Assembly: GCF_000498095.1 (NCBI RefSeq)
Contig: NZ_AUTQ01000099.1
Span: forward strand, 72,901-108,600
DNA: 35,700 nucleotides
From: Pseudoalteromonas sp. TB64
GTDB lineage: Bacteria > Pseudomonadota > Gammaproteobacteria > Enterobacterales > Alteromonadaceae
Reading direction: 5' to 3'
Below the pieces are notes generated by a model. The model did no database searches, was not told where the DNA came from, and worked only from the letters and a program-made list of their open reading frames with translations. Of the stretch, positions 8,028 to 17,441 are shown piece by piece. How positions within the stretch are numbered: the stretch's first letter is position 1; every line of letters starts with the position of its first letter. Both the position numbers and the translations under genes were made by a program.

Positions 8028-8640
8028 TATTTCTCCGAAATATAACAACGGTAAATTTGAACAGCAATGACATAAATATAACAAAAATCAATGAATTTTT
8101 GCCACCACTTATAATTGCCATAAAGGATACAATTTATATAACTACATTTTGCTTACATTGCTACATTAAAATATAAACATTGGTAATAAATTAAATATAT
8201 ATTAAAGCCAAATCATTGAATTAGCTAATTTTCACGTATTATAGTCGCTGCTAAAGTGTTTTAATACTTAAAACATTGCGACCTTAGTCTTAATTAAAGC
8301 TACACAGGCAACCCATTAATCCGATATAATTTACTAATATTGAATTGAAAACACTTTAATTTTTTTGATCTTTAGCAAGCAAACCTACGTATTGGCTACG
8401 TTTTACCTTTGGTAACTAATATACCACTAGGTATATACATTATTATTTGTCAATAAAAAAGCTATTAAAAACACAACAATTTAACAATTATAATGCAATA
8501 AAACACTTGAAAAATTATATGGTTTTTTATTTTTATTAACATATAATAGCACTATATTACTAATACGAATTACCTAGAATTAAAAGCGGAACAGACATCA
8601 TTTTGAATCGTCTCCTTAAACAAAGTGAAATAAATAATTA
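8028..8640. other. MCP-pelA divergent intergenic region
   Basis: A 613-base, very AT-rich region without a credible gene. It must carry the MCP promoter and the pel operon promoter. A TATAAT lies at 8542-8547, about 95 bases before pelA, but no good -35 is spaced from it. The ribosome site of pelA is weak (AAGTGAAA-like, before ATAATTA). Paired inverted repeats are annotated separately. Confidence 0.6.
8403..8435. promoter_or_regulatory. Two adjacent TACC/GGTA inverted repeats upstream of pel
   Basis: TTACC-TTT-GGTAA (8403-8415) and TATACC-ACTA-GGTATA (8420-8435) lie four bases apart, with centres about 18-19 bp apart. Both use the same half-site TACC/GGTA, giving four alternating half-sites. 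Candidate binding array for a dimeric regulator of pel or of the MCP. Fourteen bases further on, GTCAATAAA (8449-8457) resembles half of the pseudomonad FleQ box (GTCaNTAAAtTGAC), but the second half is missing. Confidence 0.35.
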
Positions 8641-11352
8641 ATGAAGTATATTTTATATCTTGCGCTTTTAGTCTCTGCCCATGTGCTAGCAAAGCCAATA
8701 ACTAATAATAGTATTGCCTTTTACTACTCTGAACCTATGCCCCTAGCTGAAATGACCTTTTACTCACGCGTTGTAGTACAACCCGAATCAGTAACCAAAT
8801 ATGAGCTAGATTGGTTTAAGCAACGAGATATTTCTGTTTATGCATATTTAAGTGTAGGTGAATCTTTTGATAAAAGGGAATCTTCTCTTAGTGTTAACCC
8901 TAACTGGAATAGTCATATTGCCGATCTAACATCAGAGCAATGGCAACAGCAGCTACAAAGAAACGCAGCTAGTTTACGAGACCGTGGTTTTAGCGGTTTA
9001 TTTTTAGATACTCTCGATAGTTACCAGCTTTTAGATACAAAACATAATAAACAAGATCAAAAAGCCGGTTTAATATCGATTATCAAAAAATTATCAACAA
9101 CATTTAATAAACATTTAATACTTAATCGCGGCTTTGAGCTACTACCGCAACTTAAGGGAGTCGCTACAGACTTAGTTGCCGAAGGTTTATATAGCCATTA
9201 CAGTCCTGTAGACAACAGCTATAAATTAACAACTGAAAACGATCAAACATGGTTAAATTCACAATTGCGTACGGCGCAAAATTTAGGCTTTAAAGTACAG
9301 GTAATTGATTACGCAAAACCTGATAAACGTTTAGCTATGGCACAAAAAATAATAGCCGCAGGGTATGCACCTTGGGTAACCGATGGACACTTACAAACAT
9401 GGGGTACATCAAGCATTAACCCTGTTCCTAGGCGCATATTAATACCGTACAACAGTAATATTAAACCTTTAATTTACACGACGGTACATTTAAAACTCGC
9501 AACTATGATTGAGTACTTAGGGTATATTCCTGATTATATTGATGTAGCTAAACGAGATTTACCAATAGTTGATCCGAGCCTACATGCTGGGATTATTTCA
9601 TGGACTAATAGTGATGAGTTTTACACTCCAACTATTACCAATTGGCTGCAAAGCAACTTAGGTGTTGTGCCTGAGCTGATCATGGGTGAATTGCCACAGT
9701 CGACAAAATTGTTACTAAACTTAGGTATTGAGGCACTTAATATATTACCTGAAGGTCCCTATGAACTTAATTATTTTGCCCCGTGGTTAAAAGGTGAAGC
9801 AACAACACCTCCAGCAATAATTAAACCTTATTTACTTAAATTAGCACCTAATGCTAGCGCACTTATAAATATAAAAGCAGCTGATGATACCATTATTGTA
9901 CAAAGTGCTAAAACAAAATACGGTGCCGTGGTTGTAGCCCCTTGGCTTATAGACACCTTACCAATGGAAGGAAGTAAATGGGTTATTGACCCCCGTACAC
10001 TTTTAACTAAAGCAATGGAACTTCCTCCTATTTTAGTACCCGACACAACAACGCAAAGCGGTCGACGAATGCTAACACTACATATTGATGGTGATGGATT
10101 TACAAGTGTTGCGCACTATGCTGGTAAGCCATATTCTGCAGAAGTAATTCGCGATGAAATAATTAAACGTTACAAGCTTCCATTAACGGCATCCGTGATT
10201 CAGGCTGATATTGAAAAAAGTGGTTTGCATTCAAAGCAAAGCCCTAAGCTTGAACGTATTGCACGCAGTATTTTTAACTTACCTTATGTAGAAATTGCTT
10301 CACATACATATAGCCATCCTTATTTTTGGACTGCATTATCAGGCCTTCGAAAAGTAGATGAAAACGAAATTGATTATGGCTTTCATCTAGATGTACCGGG
10401 GTATGACACTATAAGCTTAAAAAAAGAAATTACAGATTCAATAAAGTACATTGATGAGAAGCTCACGCCAAAAAATAAAAAAACAGTCATGATGCTATGG
10501 TCTGGCGATGCAACGCCTGGGCCTAAAGCACTTGAGCTAGCTCGTGATGCTGGTGTACTGAACGTTAATGGCGGTAATACTGATGTAAATGCCGATAACC
10601 CAAGCCTTACTCATGTATCGCCAATAGGTAGGCCAGAGCGCGATTTGTTATATCAAATCTATACTCCTATATTAAATGAAAATGTATATACAGATTTATG
10701 GCATGGACCCTTTTATGGCTTTAAGCGCTTAACTGAAACATTTGAGATCACAGAAAAGCCTTATAGATTAAAACCATATACTATTTATTTTCACTTTTAC
10801 TCTGGTGAATTACCAGCAGGACTAGATGCTTTAAAACATAATATTGATTACGTGCAAGCAAGACCAAATACACCTGTACATTTAAGTCATTATGCTAAAA
10901 TAGCAAAAGACTTTTATTTTTCAGCACTGGCCAAAAACAGTGACGGTGAATGGTTATTTAGTTCAAAAGATATCCGCACTTTACGAATTCCTACTGATTT
11001 TGATATGCCAAATATTTCCCAAAGCCAAGGTGTATTAGGAGTAACTCAAAAAGGTGATTACGTTCATATTATTGATGACATAGCTCAGCTTAACTTCGAC
11101 CACAGTAAAAGCACTAATAAACCGTATTTAGCTTCTGCAAATGTTGTTATTGATAATTGGCAAGTAAACGGTGCTGTTAGCTTTAAAGCTTGGGTACCTG
11201 CTTCGCTTGATTTAATAAATGCACGTTCTTGTCAGTTTATATCTAATCAAGGAACCCGATTTAAGGGCGTTACACGAGGTAAGTTAACTCATTTTGAAAT
11301 ACCAGCTGGCAACTTTTATGGCTATCTTAACTGCAATGGAGTCGCTCGATAA
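8641..11352 (+). CDS. pelA: PelA, bifunctional Pel polysaccharide hydrolase/deacetylase
   Basis: Periplasmic enzyme that partially de-N-acetylates and trims the GalNAc-rich Pel polymer before export; 903 residues. A signal peptide is at about 1-17 (LYLALLVSAHVLA-KP). The GH166 TIM-barrel hydrolase (about 25-260) contains FLDTLDSY with Asp123 and VAEGLYSHY with Glu181. Their 58-residue spacing equals that of Pseudomonas aeruginosa Asp160/Glu218. A Rossmann-like region follows. The CE4-like deacetylase begins near 475, with HIDGDGF (Asp483) and SHTYSHPYF (His555, His559). The Asp-His spacing of 72 again equals P. aeruginosa Asp528/His600, and the second His is four residues on as in His604. A C-terminal carbohydrate-binding-like beta domain closes it. 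Its stop overlaps the pelB start by one base. It is slightly shorter than the 948-residue pseudomonad protein. Confidence 0.95.
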   Translation: MKYILYLALLVSAHVLAKPITNNSIAFYYSEPMPLAEMTFYSRVVVQPESVTKYELDWFKQRDISVYAYLSVGESFDKRESSLSVNPNWNSHIADLTSEQWQQQLQRNAASLRDRGFSGLFLDTLDSYQLLDTKHNKQDQKAGLISIIKKLSTTFNKHLILNRGFELLPQLKGVATDLVAEGLYSHYSPVDNSYKLTTENDQTWLNSQLRTAQNLGFKVQVIDYAKPDKRLAMAQKIIAAGYAPWVTDGHLQTWGTSSINPVPRRILIPYNSNIKPLIYTTVHLKLATMIEYLGYIPDYIDVAKRDLPIVDPSLHAGIISWTNSDEFYTPTITNWLQSNLGVVPELIMGELPQSTKLLLNLGIEALNILPEGPYELNYFAPWLKGEATTPPAIIKPYLLKLAPNASALINIKAADDTIIVQSAKTKYGAVVVAPWLIDTLPMEGSKWVIDPRTLLTKAMELPPILVPDTTTQSGRRMLTLHIDGDGFTSVAHYAGKPYSAEVIRDEIIKRYKLPLTASVIQADIEKSGLHSKQSPKLERIARSIFNLPYVEIASHTYSHPYFWTALSGLRKVDENEIDYGFHLDVPGYDTISLKKEITDSIKYIDEKLTPKNKKTVMMLWSGDATPGPKALELARDAGVLNVNGGNTDVNADNPSLTHVSPIGRPERDLLYQIYTPILNENVYTDLWHGPFYGFKRLTETFEITEKPYRLKPYTIYFHFYSGELPAGLDALKHNIDYVQARPNTPVHLSHYAKIAKDFYFSALAKNSDGEWLFSSKDIRTLRIPTDFDMPNISQSQGVLGVTQKGDYVHIIDDIAQLNFDHSKSTNKPYLASANVVIDNWQVNGAVSFKAWVPASLDLINARSCQFISNQGTRFKGVTRGKLTHFEIPAGNFYGYLNCNGVAR

Positions 11353-14300
11353 TGAACACTAAAAAGCGTCCTCAGTTAATTTCTTTAAAAACAATATTAG
11401 CCGTATTGGCAGTAAGCTGTTTTGCACTATATGCGCTATTTCCTCACACTTTATTTATAGAAGGTGACACTCTTTCACAAGATTACACTTTTGAAAAGTC
11501 GTACCTTAATGCTGCGCTAAACACCGACCCTAATAACGAAAAATTGCGTGCTAAATTAGTGGAGTTACATATAGAGCTGAGTGAATACTCAGAAGCAACA
11601 AGGGAGCTTGAAAAGCTTCCTAAGAGTGAAAAAAAGTCAGCACTTGAAATAAAGCTACTTTATTCTTTATGGTTAGCGAGTGGTGCAAAAAAAGATGACC
11701 ATTTTGAAAACCTATCTCTAAAAATTGGCGCATTTAAAAACTGGGATGAGCAAGTACTTACAATAGCTAAAGCAATTGGTTTAAATGCAAAAGTAGCGCA
11801 ATATTATCAAAAAAACAATAAGCCGCTGCTTGCTGCCAATTACTGGTTAAGCGCGGGCGAACCAGCAAAAGCATTATTAATTTATAAAGCCAACATAAAT
11901 GCTGATATTGCAACAAAAGCAATTGAAACAGCACTTGGGGCTAATGACTCAGTGCAAGCATATGCATGGTGGAAAGCATACGGTGACCAAAAGGATGTTA
12001 AACGTACACTTTATTTAGCTAACTTAGCTGGTAATACCGAAGATGCAGCAAACGCAATTGAAGACTTATTAAAATTAGAACCAAATAGTACTCAGTACCT
12101 TACTCAAGCTATGCATTTGCGTTTAGCTAATGGGGATGCAAAAGGTGCTGAGCAATTACTAGCAAAATTACTCGCTAAAAATCCAAACGATAAAGAACTT
12201 CATTTACTTAATTGGAAAATTAAACGCTGGCAAAACAAACCAAAAGAAGCATTAAATGAGTTTAAATGGTTGATGGCTAATCATGCTGTAACACCTGCAA
12301 TGCTTACCGATAGCGTAAATGATGCTACCGCTTTGTATTTATATCAAGATGCCAACGATATATACGCGTATAAAGCTCAAAATAGACAATTAAAAGGTAA
12401 TGGCTTTGCTAAATGGATGCAAACGAATGAGTTTATTGGTAATGCTAAGCAAGAGCTAAATAACATAAACCGCTTTGAACAAATTAATGGTAAAAGTACT
12501 CTGTCGCAATATTGGAAAGCAAAAGTATTACACGATACGGGTAACTTAAAAGATTTAAAAGCACTGTGGCCAAGCTACAAAGGACCTAAAGAAGAAAAAG
12601 ATTTACTTTGGTTTGCGCGTGCTTTTTGGCTTGAAGATGACTTTAAAACGGCATTATCTATTTTAAAAAATAAACAGCAGAGCACCGACGGCGAGTTTTG
12701 GACTGCAAGAGTAGACATGGCACTTCGCGTTCAAGATAAAAAAGAAGAACTTTATGCATTTGAGCAACTAAAAGCGATTAGCACGTTAAGTGTTGGCGAT
12801 ATGCTTCATTATCAGCAATTAAAGTTTGAAGGTAATCCTAAAGGTTTACTTGATTATTTATGGAAACAATCGCCACTTCAATCTAGACAGATCATTAAAA
12901 TTGCTCTGTTAAGTACACAAATAGATGATGCAGAATCGGTTGCTCGTATTCATGGCGAGCTTGAAAAGCAACGTTATAATAAAGAACTTTACCCTGCGTG
13001 GTTAATTCTTTCAAACTGGTATCAAAATCAGAGTGATTTAAATGCGGCTTACACGACCTTAAATCGGGCTGCAAAATTAAGTGAATACAATCCAGATGTA
13101 GTGTTAGCACAAGGTTGGTTGGCATTACAAATGCACGACACGGTTATGATACAGCGTATTTTAGACAACTACTCGCAAGGCGAAACCAGTTATTCATGGT
13201 CGCAATTACTGGCCAGCTTATCTATTCATGAAAAATCTTATAACAGCGCCTACTTTTACCTGCGTAAATTGGCGATTGCCGATCCGAGCGATTTAACGAC
13301 ACTTGTAAATTTAGCCGATGTAATGCGGTTACTAGGTTATTATGCAAACGCTACCGAGCTTAATCATTACTTATTACAACATTTACCTAAAGATAAATAT
13401 GCCTACAGGGGATTAATGATCCGCTGGGCTGGCGCTATGGCTATTCCTCATTTGATGCAGTTCAATTCAATGGATGAGCTTGCCCCTGATGCCATTGGTC
13501 AACCTGCTGCAAATTGGTGGCTAGCCAGAAGAGCGGCTCAAAAATTAGAACCGTGGCAAAAACTGCAACTGTATATGACTAATGGTGAATTTAATAAAAT
13601 TAAGCAACTTATTGCTGAAAACACATTAACAGATGCAGACGAGTTAAACGCCCTACTCTATTTAAGGCAGCCTTACGCCACAATGCAACGTTGGTATGAA
13701 GAGCTGACCGAAGAGCCTGATGAATCACAATTAAGCCTAGTACGTAATGCGCGTACTTCGTACTTTAGAGCGCTTGAAATTAACTTATCACCAGAGGCTG
13801 GTTTAAATAGTAGCCAATACGACATTAATGTTTATTTTCCATATGCGAACGGTCAATGGAAGTTAAGCCTAAGTAACCAAAAAAACTTTAATAACAACGG
13901 CTTATTGTTTGCCATTGAAGATAAAATAACGTGGGGTCGTTGGTATTTCGATGCAAAAATAGACTCTCATCAAGGCAGTTTAGCAAGTCGCCAAGGGTTT
14001 AGTTTAGACTCTCGTTACCAGTGGGATTCTCGTACGCAAGTTGGATTAAAGCTTGAGCACAACGTAGAGAACCGCCAGTCAGAGGCATTACTTAGCTTTG
14101 CGCAACTTAATAAAGCAACAGCCTACGTAAACTACAATATTGATGGCAGACAAAGTGTGCAACTATCAGCTGCGGCAATGTCTTTTTCACGACGTGATGA
14201 TGGAAGTTCACTTATTAATGGACAAGAATATAACGCTCGGTATCAATACAGTATTTTAAAAGACAGACCAATTTGGACTGCTTATTTTAGTGCGCAATGG

Positions 14301-14636
14301 CAAGATTTTGAACGTATAAATGCGCTTTTAAATACCGGTAATGACATCCCATTAAATATAGATATTCAGCCTTTTAGACGCTTTGCTTTAGGGTCTTCTT
14401 TTGCATCAAATGGCTCGTTAGAACCTCCATATTTAGGTGAAAGCCCTTCATGGTTATTTGATATAAGCACCGGATATCAAACAATAAACGATGATATTGA
14501 TATGTCGGTTTCAAGTGGCGCTGGGTGGTCTATTTTAGGTGATGATTTATTTAAATTACAGCTGGGTTACCAAAGTAGTAATAAAGTAGGTAACTCAGAT
14601 ACACAATTACAATTAGGATATTACGTACATTTTTAA
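11352..14636 (+). CDS. pelB: PelB, TPR scaffold and outer-membrane beta-barrel exporter
   Basis: 1094 residues (about 1190 in Pseudomonas aeruginosa). An N-terminal membrane anchor is at about 12-31 (LKTILAVLAVSCFALYALF). Long alpha-helical TPR-like periplasmic repeats follow from about 40 to 790, recognisable as repeated A..YL..L...P.....A patterns. The C-terminal porin domain (about 800-1094) consists of alternating amphipathic strands and ends in the aromatic residue Phe (LQLGYYVHF), the usual outer-membrane assembly signal. The TPR region recruits PelA in the characterised system, and the barrel passes Pel through the outer membrane. ATG overlaps the pelA TAA. The few residues before MNTKKRP do not alter the anchor. 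Sequence identity to the pseudomonad protein is low as usual for PelB, but position and architecture make the call secure. Confidence 0.92.
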   Translation: MNTKKRPQLISLKTILAVLAVSCFALYALFPHTLFIEGDTLSQDYTFEKSYLNAALNTDPNNEKLRAKLVELHIELSEYSEATRELEKLPKSEKKSALEIKLLYSLWLASGAKKDDHFENLSLKIGAFKNWDEQVLTIAKAIGLNAKVAQYYQKNNKPLLAANYWLSAGEPAKALLIYKANINADIATKAIETALGANDSVQAYAWWKAYGDQKDVKRTLYLANLAGNTEDAANAIEDLLKLEPNSTQYLTQAMHLRLANGDAKGAEQLLAKLLAKNPNDKELHLLNWKIKRWQNKPKEALNEFKWLMANHAVTPAMLTDSVNDATALYLYQDANDIYAYKAQNRQLKGNGFAKWMQTNEFIGNAKQELNNINRFEQINGKSTLSQYWKAKVLHDTGNLKDLKALWPSYKGPKEEKDLLWFARAFWLEDDFKTALSILKNKQQSTDGEFWTARVDMALRVQDKKEELYAFEQLKAISTLSVGDMLHYQQLKFEGNPKGLLDYLWKQSPLQSRQIIKIALLSTQIDDAESVARIHGELEKQRYNKELYPAWLILSNWYQNQSDLNAAYTTLNRAAKLSEYNPDVVLAQGWLALQMHDTVMIQRILDNYSQGETSYSWSQLLASLSIHEKSYNSAYFYLRKLAIADPSDLTTLVNLADVMRLLGYYANATELNHYLLQHLPKDKYAYRGLMIRWAGAMAIPHLMQFNSMDELAPDAIGQPAANWWLARRAAQKLEPWQKLQLYMTNGEFNKIKQLIAENTLTDADELNALLYLRQPYATMQRWYEELTEEPDESQLSLVRNARTSYFRALEINLSPEAGLNSSQYDINVYFPYANGQWKLSLSNQKNFNNNGLLFAIEDKITWGRWYFDAKIDSHQGSLASRQGFSLDSRYQWDSRTQVGLKLEHNVENRQSEALLSFAQLNKATAYVNYNIDGRQSVQLSAAAMSFSRRDDGSSLINGQEYNARYQYSILKDRPIWTAYFSAQWQDFERINALLNTGNDIPLNIDIQPFRRFALGSSFASNGSLEPPYLGESPSWLFDISTGYQTINDDIDMSVSSGAGWSILGDDLFKLQLGYQSSNKVGNSDTQLQLGYYVHF

Positions 14637-14650
14637 TGTTAGGAGAGAAT

Positions 14651-15166
14651 ATGTTTCGCTTAGTTATACCATGTTTAGTTTTACTGCTATCGGCTTGTAC
14701 TACAAGTAGAGTAGCTGATGATGTAGAGCTTAGTTCGTCAACAACAGTGGCTTTATTACCACTTGTAAATCATGCTCAGACACCGCTTGCAGGTGAACGC
14801 GCAGAAGATATTTTAGCCAGTATTTGGCAGCAAAATAAGTTACCAACGCTTATTCGTGCACCACGTAATAACAATAAAGAATTACCACCACTTGACGATC
14901 AATACCGTTTAGATAACGCAATGCAATGGTTAAGCACTCAACAAGCTGATTATGTACTTAGCGGCAGTATCGAAGAGTGGCGTTATAAAGCAGGTCTTGA
15001 TGGCGAACCAGTAGTTGCACTTACTTTATCACTAACCGTAAATGGGCAAACAACTCCAGTATGGACTGGCACTATTGCTAAAAGTGGTTGGGGTCGAGAT
15101 AGTATTGCAGCAACTGCACAGGATGTAATTGCCGATTTAATTTCTTATATAGAGGTTAGTGAGTGA
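14651..15166 (+). CDS. pelC: PelC, outer-membrane lipoprotein of the Pel exporter
   Basis: Lipoprotein of 171 residues from the preferred ATG at 14651, preceded by AGGAG at five bases. The ATG at 14636 that overlaps the pelB stop has no ribosome site. Signal peptide MFRLVIPCLVLLLSAC ends in lipobox LSAC, with Cys16 lipidated. The mature part has the TolB-N-like fold seen in PelC: VALLPLVNHAQTPLAGERAEDILAS, then ADYVLSGSIEEW, then TPVWTGTIAKSGWGRDS. In Pseudomonas aeruginosa PelC forms a dodecameric periplasmic ring that funnels the cationic polymer to PelB. Its stop overlaps pelD (GTGA). The short length and weak conservation make sequence-only recognition difficult, but the operon position is decisive. 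Confidence 0.9.
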   Translation: MFRLVIPCLVLLLSACTTSRVADDVELSSSTTVALLPLVNHAQTPLAGERAEDILASIWQQNKLPTLIRAPRNNNKELPPLDDQYRLDNAMQWLSTQQADYVLSGSIEEWRYKAGLDGEPVVALTLSLTVNGQTTPVWTGTIAKSGWGRDSIAATAQDVIADLISYIEVSE

Positions 15167-16461
15167 AAACACATTTCCTTCGTCCAAGAGAAGTTCCTGA
15201 GCTACAGATATGGGCTGAGGTATTTATATTTACCGCATTGGCTTTAGGGCTGCCTGTCCTGTTTAATGCTGAGGATCCCTTTTGGACGCAAGGTGGTTTT
15301 TCGTGGCCCGTATTAGGACCACTTTTAGTCGCTTTACGTTATGGTTTTTCAAAAGGCTTTATTAGCATATTAGTTTTGCTTGTTGGTCAGCTACTGCTTT
15401 TACAAGCGAATGTTTTAGCGTCTCAAAGCGAGTTTAATATTAACGCTATGATTGGCTATATTATTGTAATTATGATTACCGGTGAATTTAGAGATGTATG
15501 GGAGCGGACTAATCAGCAACAAAGTATTCAATTAGAATATGTGTCTGATAGGTTAGAAACTTTTACGCGCCAGTATCACTTAATCAGCTCTTCACACGAC
15601 CGTATTGAACAAATGCTCGCAGGTCATACGCTCAGCTTAAGAGAGTCATTACAAGCAGTAAGAACTTCAATTGGTAAACTAAAAGAAAGACGCCTAGATA
15701 GTGCCGCCGACGTAATTATTAATTTATTTGTAGAGTATGGTGCATTAGAAAAAGCGGGATTATACAAGGTTGAAAAAAATAAAATTTTAGAATCCCCTCT
15801 TGCTGTTATTGGTAAAATGAATCCGCCGGTAACATCAGACCCTTTAGTAATAGCGATGTTTGAAGAAAAAGAACTTGTGTCAGTTAAAGACTCTAAAGCT
15901 TCTTTAGGTATAAGCAATTATCACATAGCAATTCCACTTATTGATGTGAACGATAATATTTACGCTGCTATTTTAGTTGAAAAAATACAGTTTTTTGCAC
16001 TCAAAGATAACACCCTGACTTTACTTGCTGTTATGGCTGGGCATATTGGTGACTTATTACGCCATGAAATAACCAACCCAGTAATGAATATTGAAGAAAC
16101 ACCTTACTTTACTCAACAAGTAAAACGTGCAAATAAAGAAGCCAAACGTTACAACATTGCTTCTCATTTATTAAAAATTAAAGCAAATAAAATTAGTGAA
16201 GAATCTCGTCAACTTATGGACTATTTAACCGAAGCTCGTCGAGGTTTAGATGTTTACTTATACGATAATGAAAAACAAACGTTACTCCTACTCATGCCGA
16301 TGACTGATGAGTTAGAGAAAAGTGGTTTTATTGCTCGCGTAGATAGCTGGAGCAAGGAACGTACAGGTAAAAACTTAGCCGAGTTAGAGATAATTATAGA
16401 ACAGCAAATGGCGCTTCCTATTAGTAACGACAATATAAAGAGACTGGTAGCACTTTCATGA
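15163..16461 (+). CDS. pelD: PelD, inner-membrane c-di-GMP receptor of the Pel synthase
   Basis: 432 residues, starting at a GTG that overlaps the pelC stop. N-terminal transmembrane helices (about 15-110, three to four segments) are followed by a short coiled coil (about 115-150). A GAF domain spans about 160-310 (VEYGALEKAGLYKV, ILVEKIQFFALKDNTLTLLAVMAGHI). A degenerate GGDEF-like domain spans about 320-432. The catalytic GG(D/E)EF is missing but an I-site-like RGLD is kept (Arg360, Asp363), equivalent to Arg367/Asp370 of the Pseudomonas aeruginosa receptor. Arg392 in FIARVDSW is a candidate for the second ligand Arg. PelD therefore most likely binds c-di-GMP and activates PelF allosterically. 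No diguanylate cyclase or phosphodiesterase is encoded in the window. Confidence 0.93.
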   Translation: MKTHFLRPREVPELQIWAEVFIFTALALGLPVLFNAEDPFWTQGGFSWPVLGPLLVALRYGFSKGFISILVLLVGQLLLLQANVLASQSEFNINAMIGYIIVIMITGEFRDVWERTNQQQSIQLEYVSDRLETFTRQYHLISSSHDRIEQMLAGHTLSLRESLQAVRTSIGKLKERRLDSAADVIINLFVEYGALEKAGLYKVEKNKILESPLAVIGKMNPPVTSDPLVIAMFEEKELVSVKDSKASLGISNYHIAIPLIDVNDNIYAAILVEKIQFFALKDNTLTLLAVMAGHIGDLLRHEITNPVMNIEETPYFTQQVKRANKEAKRYNIASHLLKIKANKISEESRQLMDYLTEARRGLDVYLYDNEKQTLLLLMPMTDELEKSGFIARVDSWSKERTGKNLAELEIIIEQQMALPISNDNIKRLVALS

Positions 16462-17441
16462 TAAGAATAATTATTGCGGCTATATGTGGGTGTATATGTG
16501 AGTATTTTGCTTTAATAGAAATTCTTGATACACCTGATTGGCTCATTGCTATTTTATTGCATGCATTAGCAAGTCTATTTTTTACTTTTGTTAGTTATAT
16601 TTTGTTTCCTTTAAAGTATAAAACCACACTCGTTAGCAGTGCCTTATTGTTGTTTTTATTATTATTTACACTCCCTGTTTTTGGTATTATTGGTGTTGTA
16701 TTTGCTCTTACTTTTGCTTTGTGTAAACCAATTAAAAATGATGAAATTGAAATTGAAGAACATCAAATCCCAGAACTCCCGTTCGAAGCAAGAGTCGTTT
16801 CAGCTAATCCAACCTATTCAATTGGTGGTTTAAAAGCGATTTTAAAATATGCCAGCGAACCCAACAAACGCTTGAGTGCTGTAATGGCTGCTCGTCATAT
16901 GAGTGATATAAAGGCGATTCCTATTTTAAAGCTCGCTCTTAAAGACTTAGAAGATGATATTCGTTTATTGGCCTACTCAACACTTGATGGCAAAGAAACC
17001 AAGCTGAATGAAAAAATAGGCTTATACCAACAAGAAATAGCCATAATTACACAACAGCCAAAATTAAGTAATTTACAACAACAACTTGCTGAACTGTATT
17101 GGGAATTAAGTTATTTAGGGTTAGCACAAGGTGCTCTACGTACATACGTACTAGAAAAAGCCGAAGCATTATCGCTTGAAAGCATTAAGTATGTAAAAAA
17201 GCCAGCTACCTTTGTTTTTTTAGGTCGCCTTTGTTTATCACTAGGTAAATATGAGCAAGCGCTTGAGCATTTAACAAAAGCAACCGAGCTTGGTATGGCA
17301 CGTCGCCATGTTTTACCATATAAAGCCGAAGTTGCTTTTTGTATGAACAAACTAGATGACTGTAAGCGTTATTTAGAAGAACTTCCTGAGCAAGCTAAAG
17401 GGAGCGAATTACGTCATTTACAGGAGTATTGGAATGCCTAA
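16458..17441 (+). CDS. pelE: PelE, inner-membrane TPR component of the Pel synthase
   Basis: 327 residues. Three to four N-terminal hydrophobic segments (about 1-90) are followed by a cytoplasmic helical region with HEAT/TPR character (KAILKYASEPNKRLSAVMAARHM, FLGRLCLSLGKYEQALEHLTKATELG). In the characterised system PelE bridges PelD, PelF and PelG. It overlaps pelD by four bases (ATGA) and pelF by eight bases, so translation is coupled. The protein family is poorly conserved and the identity rests on position, size and architecture. Confidence 0.9.
   Translation: MIRIIIAAICGCICEYFALIEILDTPDWLIAILLHALASLFFTFVSYILFPLKYKTTLVSSALLLFLLLFTLPVFGIIGVVFALTFALCKPIKNDEIEIEEHQIPELPFEARVVSANPTYSIGGLKAILKYASEPNKRLSAVMAARHMSDIKAIPILKLALKDLEDDIRLLAYSTLDGKETKLNEKIGLYQQEIAIITQQPKLSNLQQQLAELYWELSYLGLAQGALRTYVLEKAEALSLESIKYVKKPATFVFLGRLCLSLGKYEQALEHLTKATELGMARRHVLPYKAEVAFCMNKLDDCKRYLEELPEQAKGSELRHLQEYWNA

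Noticed and set aside
8449-8457. FleQ box upstream of pel
   Set aside because: Only the first half (GTCAATAAA) matches; the required second half TTGAC is absent, so a full site cannot be claimed.
8028-8640. Second copy of the tRNA-Arg 3' end at the left side of pel, as would mark an integrated island
   Set aside because: Reading the region for the acceptor/T-arm sequence found no match.
12895-13125. 76-residue minus-strand frame inside pelB
   Set aside because: Shadow of the TPR region with no independent support.
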